Source: Rhododendron vialii
Lineage: Eukaryota > Streptophyta > Magnoliopsida > Ericales > Ericaceae
DNA: 64,000 nucleotides
Direction: 5' to 3'
Assembly: GCF_030253575.1 (NCBI RefSeq)
Contig: NC_080569.1
Location: 15,804,001 to 15,868,000 of the forward strand
Numbering within the stretch: the stretch's first letter is position 1; each line of letters starts with the position of its first letter. Shown piece after piece: positions 36,625 through 47,044 of the stretch. A model generated the notes under the pieces. That model was given only the letters and a program-made list of their open reading frames with translations. It made no database searches and had not been told where the DNA came from. The translations under genes were made by a program, and so were the position numbers.

Positions 36625-39600
36625 GGGCAGTTCCGGGGACAACTAATTAGACACCTAAAAAAAATACCTCATTGTTCCCGATCAAATTTCAATGATCCGA
36701 TCCGATCCGCTCAATGTGATTAGAACGTGATTTTAAGGGCTTGATCTAAGCAATTTTTAGCTTAGATTTGATGAACGGTTCAATTAAAAACTGCTCAAAA
36801 CAAGCACTTCCCGGTCATATTTTTTGCTAATTTCTCGTGGGCATCCTTAAAATCACATTCTGCAAACATTAAACGGTTCGGATCATAAAAATTTGATGGG
36901 AAATATAAGATTGAGATTTGGGATTTTTTTAGGTGTTTAATTGGTTGTCCGCGGTTGGTTATATGTGTGTGTGTGTGTGTCTATATATATATATATATAA
37001 AGAGAGAGAGAGAGGGAGGGAGAGAGAGAGAGTCCCCTTCTTATGAGGGATCCCCTACTTAGCTTAAGTGCGGACCTCATAGATCCCGATCGAATTTCGA
37101 TGATCCAAGCCGCTCAATGTGATCAGAACGTGATTTTAAGGGTTCCCGCGAAAAATCGTCAAAAAAAATGGTCGGGAAGGGTTTCATCCAAACAATTTTT
37201 TATTGAACGGTTCAAACAAAAACTGCTCAAATCACGTTCTGATCACAATTAGCGGCTCGGATCATCAAAATTCAATCGGAAAATGGGAGAAATGGGGAGG
37301 TCCACACTTGAGGAGCTTATTTAAGGTCCTCACAAGAAGCTTTGCGTGTGTGTGTATATAGCCCTAATTGCAGTTTAACCCATATGTTTTAATAAATAAC
37401 ATATTTACCCCCCGCGCGTATCCAAACGTATCTGAATACCAAAAATTAAAATAAAAAATAGAATACTCTAGAAAATGTAGCGGATACATATCTGGAGCAT
37501 ATCCAATAAGCGTAGGATACATGATACGGAGGCCAAAATAAAGTATCCGTGCTACAAAGACTAGAACTACAAGGCTCATGTTTTTCAAGCCAACAAGCAA
37601 CTTCTTTTCCTAGACTCACATTTACACTTCAATGAAACTCTTAGAAATTATTTTAGCAATCAAACGAGAAAAGAAAATATATGAAGTTAGTGATATCAAA
37701 CCTCATTTGCATCTTTAAAATAACCAACATCGTTTTTCTTTGGCCACCTGACTCGCCAGCATCTGTTGACAGACAAAAACAAAAGTAAACTACTAATACC
37801 TTACAAGCATGAAAATTGTTTCCAGGGAGAACATGGAACAATGACATCAAAGTGAACCTTTCTCTTCCAAGGCGGCGTGCAAGCTCTTCAGCTAAGGCTT
37901 GACCAGGTGGATCACCATCAGTCGCAAGTATAATGCGAGATGCCTGCCAAAAGATCAAGAAAATCAAAGTTGATCTACCAGATGAAGAAGAACTATATTA
38001 CAACAAAGGATTGTATTATGAAAATTGTTAAACTACTTCAGCCAACCTTCTCTAGGTACTCTTTGCAGTTCCACAAATACTGATACTTTGTGTCCTAGCT
38101 TTACAAATACACGGAAGCATTAGTTTCAAAAAGATTAGGAAATGATATCAGGTAATGGTAAGAGGACAGCTCAGCTCATGCTACACAATCTGCACCATGA
38201 TACTGTGAGTCACCAACTATTCTCAATAGCAAAATGAGCAAATATGATGGAAGAAGTTCAGAAACAGGCAGAATGATGGAAATTTCCACCGAAGTAAGTG
38301 ATAAAACATGGATGAGAATGCAAAGAATAAGTTATAGAAGAAAAAATGTTGAGCTTGTGATAGTAGGATCCCCTGCATTGTCCTAATGTAGGTGTGGAGG
38401 TTTTGATGAGGTAGTAAGTAGCTTTTAACCAGATTTACGACATCAAAATGTCATTACGATAACAGACATCACCATGCCATAATTTCCATGTGTTCCAAAG
38501 CTCTGCTACCGAGAACATAACATAGATTGCTCCCATGCGCGAAAATATCCACCACGTGCTCTAAAGATGTATGACAAGTGCTCAATTTCATATATCACAC
38601 TATGCTAGTTTAAGGTACAATCAGTTTTCTTTTAATAGTAAGTGGTCAGCTAAAAAAGTTGGAAATACTAAGGTTGATATAGACCTGCTCTTCAGATGGC
38701 AACTCTTTTTTGGAAACTGTAGCAGGAGCACCGTCAGGGACACTAACACAGTTCCGGAAGCCAGCTTCTTCCATAGAAAGCTTGTCCATCTCACCCTCAA
38801 CCTAAATTGAGAATTAACAACACACTATTACACATCAATGTGAAATAATTAGCTAATGGCAGCAGCATAGCAAAGATGACTTCAACAAATAGAAGAGTGC
38901 CATCATGAGATACTACAATGATAATATCGCTCGCATCCTTTATATCATCCAGCCCATACAATATTTTTTCAGTATCTTTCTCCTGCACATTAACACCACA
39001 AAAGTGACAAGCTTAAATCAGATCCCTATACAAAGCTTAAAGTACAAAGAACCATAACCTATATTACACGGACTCTATTGCACGTATTCAGGTACGGGAG
39101 TGCATAAGATTTTGTATGCACCAACCCTCTAAACTAAAATGGGTAATAAAGTAAGAAAGCCATACAAACATGGATTCACTAAAGACCACCAAGTCCCATG
39201 AGGTGAAGCAAAAATAAACATGTGCGCAATACAATCCATAGACAAACTGAAATTAGTTAAGAAGCAACAAACTATATATTAGGGGTGGCAAACGGGCGGG
39301 TTTGGGTCAAATTGGGTAAGTTGTTAGTGGGTTGGGTCTTTAATGGGTCATTGACCCATTTAGACCCGTTAACTATGAGTCTAATTACCCATACCCAACC
39401 CGACCCATTTATTTTAAAGCAAACCCGACCCGCCCATTAACCCAATTATATATAAACTAAAAATTATGATCGAAAAATTAGAAAAGTAAAAAAAAATTAT
39501 GATCGAAACTCATAAATTTTTTCAAAAAGATGAGAATAAGTAATTTTTTTTGTCTTATTGATTTTTTTTTTGTCTTTATTCAAAAAGTTATAAGTTTCGA

Positions 39601-40003
39601 TCAAATTTTTTTACTTTTCTGATTCCTCTCATCAAAACAAATTAATAAGTCACAAAAATATGACACAAAACAAAAAAAATGCAAAAAAAAATTGAATAAG
39701 GACAAAAAAATAAGTCAATTTTTTAATCCAAACCCTTTGCGGGACTACCATGAGAGAAATTTATTCACGGCGGAGCACAATTTCACGGGTCCATTCGCGC
39801 AATTAATGGATGAGATGTGTTTTCAATTTTGACTGGTCAAAATAATTGTTACCGGTCACAATTGATTTTTAATTCGGACCATTCAAAATATTTTTGGACC
39901 CGTGTGATGTAGCACAAAACAATTGAATAAAAGAGGGAAAAGGCCATGCTCCTGTGGGGGGGAAAGAGAGAGAGACCGGGGGGGGGGGGGGGTGGGCAGG
40001 GGA

Positions 40004-40034
<31 letters not shown>

Positions 40035-43000
40035 GGGCGGGGGGAAAGAGAGAGAGAGGGGAGGGGGGGGCAGGGGGGAGAGAGAGAGAGCGGGGGGGGC
40101 GGGGGAGAGAGGGGCAGGGGGAGGGAGAGAGAGAGATGGAATTTGGGACCAATTAAGAGATGGAATTTGGTGGGTTACTTTCATTGCCCATTGGGTCATT
40201 TAAGTTGACCCAATTAATGCCCAATTATGACCCAATTAATAATGGGTTAGTTGGGTTTGAACCCATTCTTACCCAACTAATAAATGGGTTGGGTTAGGTC
40301 TATTTTCTAGTTGATGGGTCTGGGTTTGTTAATGGGTCTGGGTTCAATTTGCCACCCCTACTATATATCCATCTGCCTTGAACCATTAGGCCACAGAGGA
40401 AAAGAGAAAAACTAGGTATAGCTCCCTCCCACGTGAGCAAAAGCCAGAAAATTTACGCCTAGCCAAACAATCTCCAGGGTGATTACAATGTCACAGAAAA
40501 TAAACAGCCACAATTCCACATTAACAATCTGAAACTCCAAAGACATCCCTCCCTCTCTCATAGACCATAACAAGCATGTGAAAAAAGTATTCGTAACAAC
40601 ACACCCCCCACCCCCAAAACAAAAAAAAAAAGAAAGAAACTTCCAAAAAAATCTGAAGGAACATAAGAAAAAAGTCCAATGGAAACATTTCCACAAAAGT
40701 GTATGCATCAAAAGAACAGGATCCAACTGGAGACTTTTCTTGCCAAGTTCCTCCTATGTCGATAAATGCCAATAGGCCACTTTTCGAGATTTGTGGCTTC
40801 AATCAGTAGATTTCAATATCTCCAATTAAGCTACATTTTTTAATCTTACTTTCCTAATGACATCTACCAAGATGAAATATAAATGAATTCACTCACCAAC
40901 ATTCTGTTCCTTGGGTTCTAAGGTGCCAACCATTTGTTTGGGATAGGTAATTTAATTGACACCAGTTAAATGAAACATCATTCCAACTTCAATTGAAGTG
41001 AGCTAGTAACCTAGTCAATATTTGCATTAACAGCTAAAATTATACAAGAACCTGCCAGAACTTCTTGTTGATATCTCTGTACTTGCAGCTCACAAGAACT
41101 CCATTTCTTCGGTAAGGAAATGCAATAACAATCTGCAAGAAACTTCCAGATGTTAGATGACATCAAAAATTAATTGTCACAATGTAAGGAATTTTTCCAC
41201 GTGAGGAAAATTAACAGTACTTCCCAGTCCACAAGAAACAAACAAGAATCAAAAGTTGTTTCGGTATGGTGTTTCCTTGAGCATGGAGACATCCAGGAGA
41301 TGTTCCAGAAACATTTCCAAAACACAAGGGGAACAACAAAAGACTTTTTAGGAGTATGATAATTGTTGGGAACAAAAAATTATAACCTATTCTAATACTA
41401 ATACAGCATCGACAACTAAATGACTGAATATAATGTAGTCTATCAATAATAGAAGCTCCTAACAAGAAGTTTTAAGTTCAAGAGGGAGTGGTCAAAAGTA
41501 TGATAAAACGTTGAGAAAATTCCACACATTACAAGCAGTAGGGATTAAATAAGAATAAGTGAAAACCTCCTCATTCCATCTTCTTTGCATAACAGAGTTT
41601 CTCTGCAAAGTTTCCCTTGATATCATTCGCTCAGCAAAGTATGACAGCAGCTGTGGAAAGAAAAGGGAAAAAGAATACCAAAACTCAATGTATCACAACA
41701 TAATTGATCGAGACTATCATTCAACTTTTCTGTTATCCCCATCTCTTCTTTTGTCCTATTTTTTTCATTTTTGTGTAGAATAAGAAGATTATACCTCAAA
41801 TTTAGTTATGCTTGTGATGTACTAAATAGCAAATCATAGAACCAGAATCTTCCATTTCGCATGAAACAACATCATTTCATGTACAAATGGTTGGCCATAT
41901 CAGCAAGGAAAACTCCAGAATTACAGCGAACAATGGAAGTGTTTTCTAATACCTTAATTCATATGGGTAAACAAACATTATCTGTGCTTCAGATGCTTTC
42001 AAATTTAAGAGCTGTCTAAGTTGCTTCAAGTTAAACACCACGAAAATGCAGACTACGTTGCTTCAAGTTTTGTTTAAGACAACCAGACTGTCACAGGACC
42101 ACAGTTCACGACCCCGATGCAACATGTCCAGAAAGTTCAGCACTAAATTTAACATGGTTACATTGAAAATGTTACAACTGATTGACAAGATGTCATTCAT
42201 TACAGGAAGAGTACAGAAAACCTGATTGGATGTACCAATGGTTTGAAGATTCAGCAAAAACGGTCATTAAATAAAGAAAGTAGGTAAATAGAGAAAACAA
42301 GAAGGAACAGGTGAGCAACAAAACTATGATAAATACACCTTCAAGCAATGCTCTGACCAAAGTTCTATACCCAGTAAACCTGAGTAAACCTATAAATCAT
42401 ACTTACTGAGCCATAATTTAACCTGTTTAAGCACATAATTTGCATACCCACATATGAAAGATATTATTTACCAATACATGACTCTAGCTATGCCTAGATT
42501 TTCACTTTTAAGTTTATAATCTATAACCAGTAGACCAATCAAAAGTGATGCTTAACAAAACAAGGAGAGTATACAAAACCTAAGGCTTCCTACCTCACCA
42601 CATGGTCGTTCCAACTCCAAACTTTCCTCAGCAATTTTTCTGATCTGCTTAACTTTTGGGATTTGACTCATCTGTCCATATGTTGACTTTCCATCTGCAA
42701 AGGCCTGCAACCCAAAAAATAAAATGACAAGGGAAAGTAAGATGTCAAATGAAGTTGTCACATTGACAATTATATAACATCAAAACAATATCAACCACGC
42801 TCTTACGCTTGTACTGCCTCTCCACCCACATTTTGCTCGAAAACAGGTCCACAAAGCTGAATTCCTACGCCACAATGGAAAACACATAGTAGAAACAGCA
42901 AGAAAACTGTTAAGCAAGAAATAGACAGAGTAATTGGAGAGATATGCACATACCCATCTTGGGTGATGAAAAGGGATAAGCTCTTCTCCATGGAATCACC

Positions 43001-44419
43001 ACCTTTGCACTACAGAAAATTGAAATAGCAAAGATAAATACACATTTTGCCCTCCAACATGACAGAAACGTTCAAGTCACCTCTCTTCAAATGGTATTTT
43101 TTAAGAGCCTTTTCTTTAGTGCAAATATATATTTTCATTTCTGCTGTACTACCTACAAATCATTTGTTTCTCCCGTACTGGTGGGAATTTTTACTGGTTC
43201 TTGAACAATTCAAAGATGGCGCTTCTAATTAAGGTCAATGCACTAGCGAACTAGCATAACCACACACAGCCTAACCTTTTATCCAATTATTATCGCATTA
43301 CATTGTCACGACTCATGTTACATACGTCCTCAATTTTTGTTTTATGCAAATGAATTGGACTAATATTAGCCCGTATAAAAAACTGAAGAAAAACACTGAC
43401 GTTAGTTTTCAAATCAACCTCAGATATTCAAAAAAAAAATTAAAAAATGCTCTCTTTTTGAATGAGCTTTCTAAAAAATATCCAAGCTCACCTATTCTGT
43501 CAAATTTAATTGATAATAGAGGTGTCCACTAATTGTTGCAGACTTGCAGTCAAATTAAAATCATCAAGCGCTTCTAATGTGGCTACTAAGCATTCCCTTT
43601 GGAAATATCCTGTTTTCTATAACCAAGTACAAAGGCTTAGGCTAAACCACATTCTTTTTCAAAACACCGAAGAATGTAGCCCAATTGAATTTGCAAACAT
43701 GTTTTTTATATGAATAATCGTATAATCACATCAGTATAGCAGCACAAGGTGCACAATAACAGATTAAAAACAAAAACATAGCAATAAGATGAGCTTCCAA
43801 AAACATATATTGGAAAACAAAAACATAGCAGCAGGGAGCTGTGTTCGAATCCACATACCATCGGACAAATCAAGCCATTGTATTGCCCAGGCCTACAAAG
43901 GTTGCTGTCAATGCCAACTGACTCCATTTTCTGCCTCAGTTTTATTGGAACGTTGTCTTCAGGGATTTCTAAACCAACTTGAGAAACTAAATATAAACTC
44001 AAACAACAAAACACTTTCAATTAGACTTCAAACATCATCAGCACATCAAATCATATATATTCATTGTGGCTAGCACAATAGCCATGAAATAAAATAACTA
44101 ATATCCAATACATGGGGGTGGGTTTAAGGGAAATACCTGGTCTTGGAATGTTGGCATGTGAAACCGAGGAAAACCCATTACTAAGAGACCCATTAGTAGT
44201 CCTAAGAGACCCATTAGTATTGTTCTTGCGAGCAAAAATGCGAAAACGGGATGTGGGTTTGGAAGAAAAAGCTGAAAAAATAAGCCTGCGAGAGTGGGAG
44301 AGGTGTGGGTGCGAAGAAGGGGTCATTGGTAGTGCTTTGCTGAAAGGTGAGGGTTTGGTGGAGGCGGCCATGAGGGTTTTGGAAGTGAATAGCTTGTGGA
44401 GAGGACTGTTGATTAGCAT
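24322..44419 (-). CDS. TWINKLE: TWINKLE: organellar DNA primase-helicase, 697 aa, 21 exons
   Basis: T7 gp4-like primase-helicase for organelle DNA replication, dual-targeted to mitochondria and plastids in Arabidopsis. Exons in transcript order: 44137-44419, 43859-43977, 42954-43009, 42807-42864, 42594-42704, 41567-41650, 41052-41132, 38917-38982, 38685-38801, 38047-38094, 37858-37943, 37702-37762, 34805-34987, 33601-33732, 32266-32327, 31388-31471, 30581-30712, 29352-29448, 25667-25801, 25516-25583, 24322-24352. All junctions are GT-AG and phases agree: 2094 nt without a stop. The N-terminus is a Ser/Arg-rich transit peptide; in-frame ATGs at 44419 and 44371 could both serve. Zinc ribbon: CPMC near 132-135 and CFRAKC near 160-164. 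TOPRIM: Glu288 in VEGEMD, Asp350 and Asp352 in ATDGD. Helicase: Walker A GVPNSGKS 462-469, Walker B Asp575 in LVIDPYN, then HPRQ and NKCDNGIVVHRNRDP. Complete and probably functional. Confidence 0.95.
25365..25488. mobile_element. Small hairpin MITE in TWINKLE intron 20
   Basis: A 124-bp near-perfect hairpin. The left arm has GGAATGATTTTGCCACTCCC and GTTAATGCCACTCCCC; the right arm has their reverse complements. Non-coding and within the last intron, between exons 20 and 21. Confidence 0.8.
25871..26868. mobile_element. 1.0-kb foldback transposon with about 180-bp inverted ends
   Basis: Starts GGCCGGTTGTG and ends AGAACCAGCC. The outer 180 bp or so on each side are inverted copies, passing through ATACAATATTTAACACTCC, a TTACTCATCTTCTTCCCC phrase and an ACCCTAACCCTAGCCACC phrase. 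The interior (26060-26660) is GC-richer with no recognisable protein. Target duplication unclear. Lies in TWINKLE intron 18. Confidence 0.75.
26905..27189. mobile_element. FB1 foldback, copy c
   Basis: FB1 palindrome with the end type CTACTTAGCTTAAGTGCGG, shared with 36245-36580 and 37037-37344. The right end is cut by the next copy, which starts at about 27190. Confidence 0.75.
27190..27482. mobile_element. FB1 foldback, copy d (CCGGAACCGCCCC end)
   Basis: FB1 core beginning within the left arm and running through both arms to a TGTCCCCGGAACCGCCCC terminus, next to a TA run. The left terminus is missing, consistent with nesting against the preceding copy. Confidence 0.75.
27497..27842. mobile_element. 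Foldback element FB2, copy a
   Basis: Starts with GCCGGTTCCGTTCACAAAAC and closes with a rough complement containing CTTGTGAGCGGTAC. The inner arms contain GATCAGAGCCGTTCAATTTG and CAACTCATTCGGATATTGG with their complements. The same family as 28956-29318, with the same general build as FB1 but a different sequence. Confidence 0.75.
27872..28192. mobile_element. FB1 foldback, copy e
   Basis: FB1 core with the right terminus TTGTCCCCGGAACCGCCCC. The left terminus is lost next to an A-run. Closely resembles copy d. Confidence 0.75.
28203..28575. mobile_element. FB1 foldback, copy f
   Basis: FB1 core with ends built on GGACCTTATATGCGGACC and its complement. The arms match well around a loop near 28385-28410. 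Confidence 0.75.
28590..28928. mobile_element. FB1 foldback, copy g (GGGATCC-type ends)
   Basis: FB1 core with ends GGATCCCGCAAGGCCTTACC and complement, the same end type as copy a at 6744-7090. One of the best-conserved palindromes here. Confidence 0.82.
28956..29318. mobile_element. Foldback element FB2, copy b
   Basis: Second FB2 copy, ending just before TWINKLE exon 18 (29352-29448). Ends read CATACAAAAGTTGACAT and, reversed, ATGTCAACTTTTGTGTG. Inner arms contain CGGAGCCGTTCAATTCG and CAACTCATTCCAATATCG. Confidence 0.75.
33302..33329. repeat. A homopolymer in a TWINKLE intron
   Basis: A run of nearly 30 A residues interrupted by almost nothing, between exons 14 and 15. No adjacent retroelement body was recognised. 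Confidence 0.7.
35612..35966. mobile_element. FB1 foldback, copy h (nested)
   Basis: FB1 palindrome with both CGGGGCGATTCCGGAGACA and CCCGGAACCGCCCCG termini present, the clearest complete member with this end type. Nested in the hAT element at 35128-37559. Confidence 0.8.
36077..36158. repeat. Near-perfect 37-bp-arm hairpin
   Basis: Left arm GGATTGTGTTTCGAATGGTC onward and right arm ending CAAAACACAATCC. The inner stem CCGGATTCGCGGACGATC / GATCGTCCGCGAATCCGG is exact, with an 8-base loop. Outer, weaker pairing may extend it to about 36028-36215. A small foldback element distinct from FB1. Confidence 0.75.
36245..36580. mobile_element. FB1 foldback, copy i (nested)
   Basis: FB1 core with ends TTAGCTTCTTGTAAGGGATC and a complementary ACCTTTTACAAGAAG. 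The right arm is more diverged than the left. Nested in the hAT element at 35128-37559. Confidence 0.72.
36625..36958. mobile_element. FB1 foldback, copy j (nested)
   Basis: FB1 core with the left end GGGCAGTTCCGGGGACAAC and the right end near GGTTGTCCGCGGTT. A deletion removed much of the left arm before the loop. Nested in the hAT element at 35128-37559. Confidence 0.7.
37037..37344. mobile_element. FB1 foldback, copy k (nested)
   Basis: FB1 core with the CTACTTAGCTTAAGTGCGG end, truncated in its right arm. Nested in the hAT element at 35128-37559, close to its right end. Confidence 0.72.
39280..40360. mobile_element. hAT-type element with TAGGGGTGGCAAA ends, copy 1
   Basis: The 1081-bp element starts TAGGGGTGGCAAA and ends TTTGCCACCCCTA, flanked by the exact 8-bp duplication CTATATAT (39272-39279 and 40361-40368). 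About 150 bp at each end are inverted copies rich in GGGTCATTGACCC-type words. The interior has no transposase; 39954-40135 is a purine-only GA/G-run tract. Lies in TWINKLE intron 7. Confidence 0.88.
39954..40135. repeat. Polypurine tract with G-runs
   Basis: Plus strand almost entirely A and G, including a run of about 16 G near 39979. Several runs of four or more G could support G-quadruplex or triplex structures. The overlapping frames (Gly/Glu/Arg-rich or Pro/Leu/Ser-rich) are repeat artefacts. Confidence 0.8.
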
Positions 44420-44440
44420 GTCGATAAACAACGTTGTGAG

Positions 44441-44475
44441 TCTGTGTGTGTGTGTGCGCGCGCGCGCCCGCCCGC
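44441..44475. repeat. Alternating TG/CG tract next to the TWINKLE start
   Basis: A (TG)n run passes directly into (CG)n and then CCCG repeats, only about 20-55 bp upstream of the TWINKLE ATG. Such alternating purine-pyrimidine sequence can adopt Z-DNA form. It lies in the presumed leader or core promoter. Confidence 0.75.
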
Positions 44476-45975
44476 TTATTCGTCTTCTTCAGTCTTCCAT
44501 GGCGGAAAAGCGAGAGAGCTCAGAGAGGGTTTAGTACATAGAAGCCGGGGTTTCTCTCCCTCTGTATGTGTGAATAAAAGCGTCTCAAAGCATGGGTTTT
44601 CTAACTGGGCTTTAAAGGTCCACCAGAATACTAGCCCAAGTAATGTAATGCAGACCAATTCCAATCCTGTCTTTTGGCGGGGAAAATGGCATTCAATTAT
44701 GTGTTTTGATAAATAATATCTGTCAATGACATTTTTAGCATAAATAATTATTCTCAGCATGTTCTTGATGGGTATTAATTATTAATATTAATATTAATTA
44801 TCAAAACACGTCATGGGCCGTCATTTTTTCCTTTTGGCGGGTATTAATTATCAAAACACATTTTAATCCATCATTTTCCATAAAAACTTTTGGGTAGAAC
44901 TCATCTTTGAAATTCGGCTTACAAAGGAAGGGAGTCCAAGAGCTTATATGCACATGGCCAAATCCATACTTAACCGATGTCCACGACAGCCCACTCTATC
45001 AACAATGACCCACTGGTGGCCCTTTCTCTTTTTTTTTTTCCGGCTCCACCCACCTATTAGTATTCAATATTTTTAAGTATTTTAATCCAGCCTATAGATC
45101 GCTCCCTTCACTGGTCAAATTGTAGCGTAGTGGTTGACTCTAATATCAATGATACAAACTTTTAGGTAAATTCACTTTTGAATTATAGCTTACAAGGGGA
45201 GGGGGCCCAAGAGCTTATATGCACATAGCTAAGCTCATACTTAATCGATGTTGGACATTAGGATCGTAACAGAATCCTTCAAAGAGAGAATGGCGAATAG
45301 GGTTCCTTGTACGGAAAAATTACTAATGTTATCTGCATAGATGCTATCTGCATAGAACTAGCAGTACAGACACAATATACAAATGGTTTTTGTCTTTTTG
45401 AGACTCATCCCGGGTCCCAAAATTATGATCTGAACTGTTTATTTTGTTCAAAATATTTTGTTTAGGATCCTTATAAAAAATCATTTCACCCGAATATCGG
45501 TAAAGACTTTTACGAGACTTTCAACTTTGTCCTAGAATTCTTATAACTTTGAGGGAGGGGGATGGTTTTGAATACCACGTGGATGGGTAGAAGAGACTAG
45601 TTTTCTTTTCTTTTTCTTGTTGGATATCTTATCTTAGGGTATTAGTGTCAGTTTAGAGGCACATTGACAAATTTCAAGGGATTAATCCCCCAGTCCATAC
45701 AAAATTGGACCAAACTCTTGCGTAGACTGATCTCTCATAAGATTGGATAAGAAGTTTCGAACCTGAAGTTTTGGGTGCAAGCCCCTAATCAATCTTGAAC
45801 ATCACGTCAACTCTGTGGGGTTGAACTTAATAAGCTTCCGTAGTGAAATTTGCAGACGAATGTGGTCCTAGCGGTGGGAGTTGTGGTGTTGAAGAGGGAT
45901 ACGTTTCCAAGAACGTTGTCTTGTTGTTTTCGGACTTTTGTGGTGAGAATTCAATCTAGGCCGGGAAACTTTCAC
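44476..45975. other. Region upstream of TWINKLE
   Basis: Holds the TWINKLE promoter and otherwise no recognised gene. A phrase with GAGGGGGCCCAAGAGCTTATATGCAC-like text occurs near 44937 and 45205, marking an old local duplication. A TATTAATATTAATA stretch lies near 44775-44800. Confidence 0.5.
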
Positions 45976-46680
45976 TTTGGCTCCGTTTGTTTGGACGTAA
46001 AATATTTTTGTGTAGAATATGTTACCGATTTTCTGCTGTTTGGCTGATAGAAAGAGGAGGAAAATATTTTTCAGGTAAAATATTTTGCATGAAAGGGGTG
46101 AAAATGTTTTACTCTCTTTTTCTCGGTAAGTTGTTTTTGCTTTTGGTGCCCGATGGTCTTACTCCAAGTATCCCATCCCCCTTCTCAAAACAGATGTACC
46201 AATCCCCTTCTCCCATATGTGATTTGATCGAAATAAATAACTAGTTCAAAAAAGTCTATGAGTAGCGCTGCAAATTAGATTTCTTCAAGGACCATGTCTC
46301 TCTTCATTTAATTTTTTTTTTTCATATTTCCATTGTTAACATTACGGTTGTGTTTCAATCTCTGTGCTTGGGCACTTCTATACGTGTGCAATCCCAACAA
46401 GAAGGAAAGTTATTCTTCCCTACCATTTGAGGAATTTTTCAATGCCGCAAGGGTACCATGTGGTGCCGCTCGACATATCTTTACCGTCCAAAAATTTTGT
46501 TACACAGGTATTATTGGTGCAATATTTGCAGAACCATTTGAGTGGAAAATCATTTTGACAACCAAACGACGGAAAACCATTGTTTTGAAAAATATTTTTC
46601 ATATGCCAACCAAACACTGAAAAATAAAAGTTGAAAGTTCTTTTTCTGGGAAAATATTTTACATCAAAACAAACGGAGCA
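45976..46680 (+). mobile_element. 0.7-kb TIR element, copy 1 (GGCTCCGTTTGTTT ends)
   Basis: Starts GGCTCCGTTTGTTTGGACG and ends ACATCAAAACAAACGGAGC. Inner sequence AAAATATTTT follows both ends. The same element occurs reversed at 49806-50525 with very few differences. A frame of about 95 codons (46333-46620) is shared by both copies but resembles nothing known and is probably not a gene. Superfamily unclear because the target duplication is not evident. Confidence 0.75.
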
Positions 46681-47035
46681 TTTGTTTCTCTGTGAATTGG
46701 GACCATTGGCACAACCCCGGCTCCTGCTACAATAATACTACTTCCAAGTGATTTGCAAGTATCATGCTTTTAAGCTGTACTAACATAATCCTTACTATTA
46801 GATTTAAGTTTTTAAAAAAATCTATACAATTCTAAAGGTGTGCGGATACAAATTTTGATTTTTACATTCGGATTATGCTGCAGATTCTAAAGTTTAGATT
46901 TAATAGAATCTGAAAAACATTAAATGTGAAATTATGATTAAGCTATGGTAAAAGTTGTTATGTTTACAGCAAAAATCTGAAAAACCAACTTTTATAAACA
47001 ATATTGATAATACCAAAACTATTTTTGTTGGTACC
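46681..47035. other. Intergenic DNA, no gene seen
   Basis: AT-rich spacer between two transposons, with nothing recognised. Confidence 0.5.
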
Positions 47036-47044
47036 AAAATTTTA

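Larger units (their letters stand above)
35128..37559. mobile_element. hAT-type element with ACACGGATAC ends, carrying nested MITEs
   Basis: Outer ends CTAAGAAACACGGATAC and GTATCCGTGCTACAAAG form an inverted pair, flanked by an exact 8-bp duplication ACTAGAAC (35120-35127 and 37560-37567). The host element's own sequence is only about 35128-35230 and 37360-37559. The middle is a pile of foldback elements and simple repeats that inserted later. It lies in TWINKLE intron 12. A relative with GACACGG-rich ends is at 62267. Confidence 0.8.

Noticed and set aside
39849-40208. Gly/Glu/Arg-rich and Ser/Pro/Leu-rich frames on both strands
   Set aside because: Artefact of the polypurine tract inside a transposon.
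44420-44431. Upstream start for TWINKLE
   Set aside because: The extended frame opens with TTG, so the first true ATG is at 44419.
46333-46620. Open frame of about 95 codons conserved between two loci (also 49796-50185)
   Set aside because: The conservation is explained by the two loci being recent copies of the same transposon. The protein has no recognisable domain, and the reverse strand is equally open.
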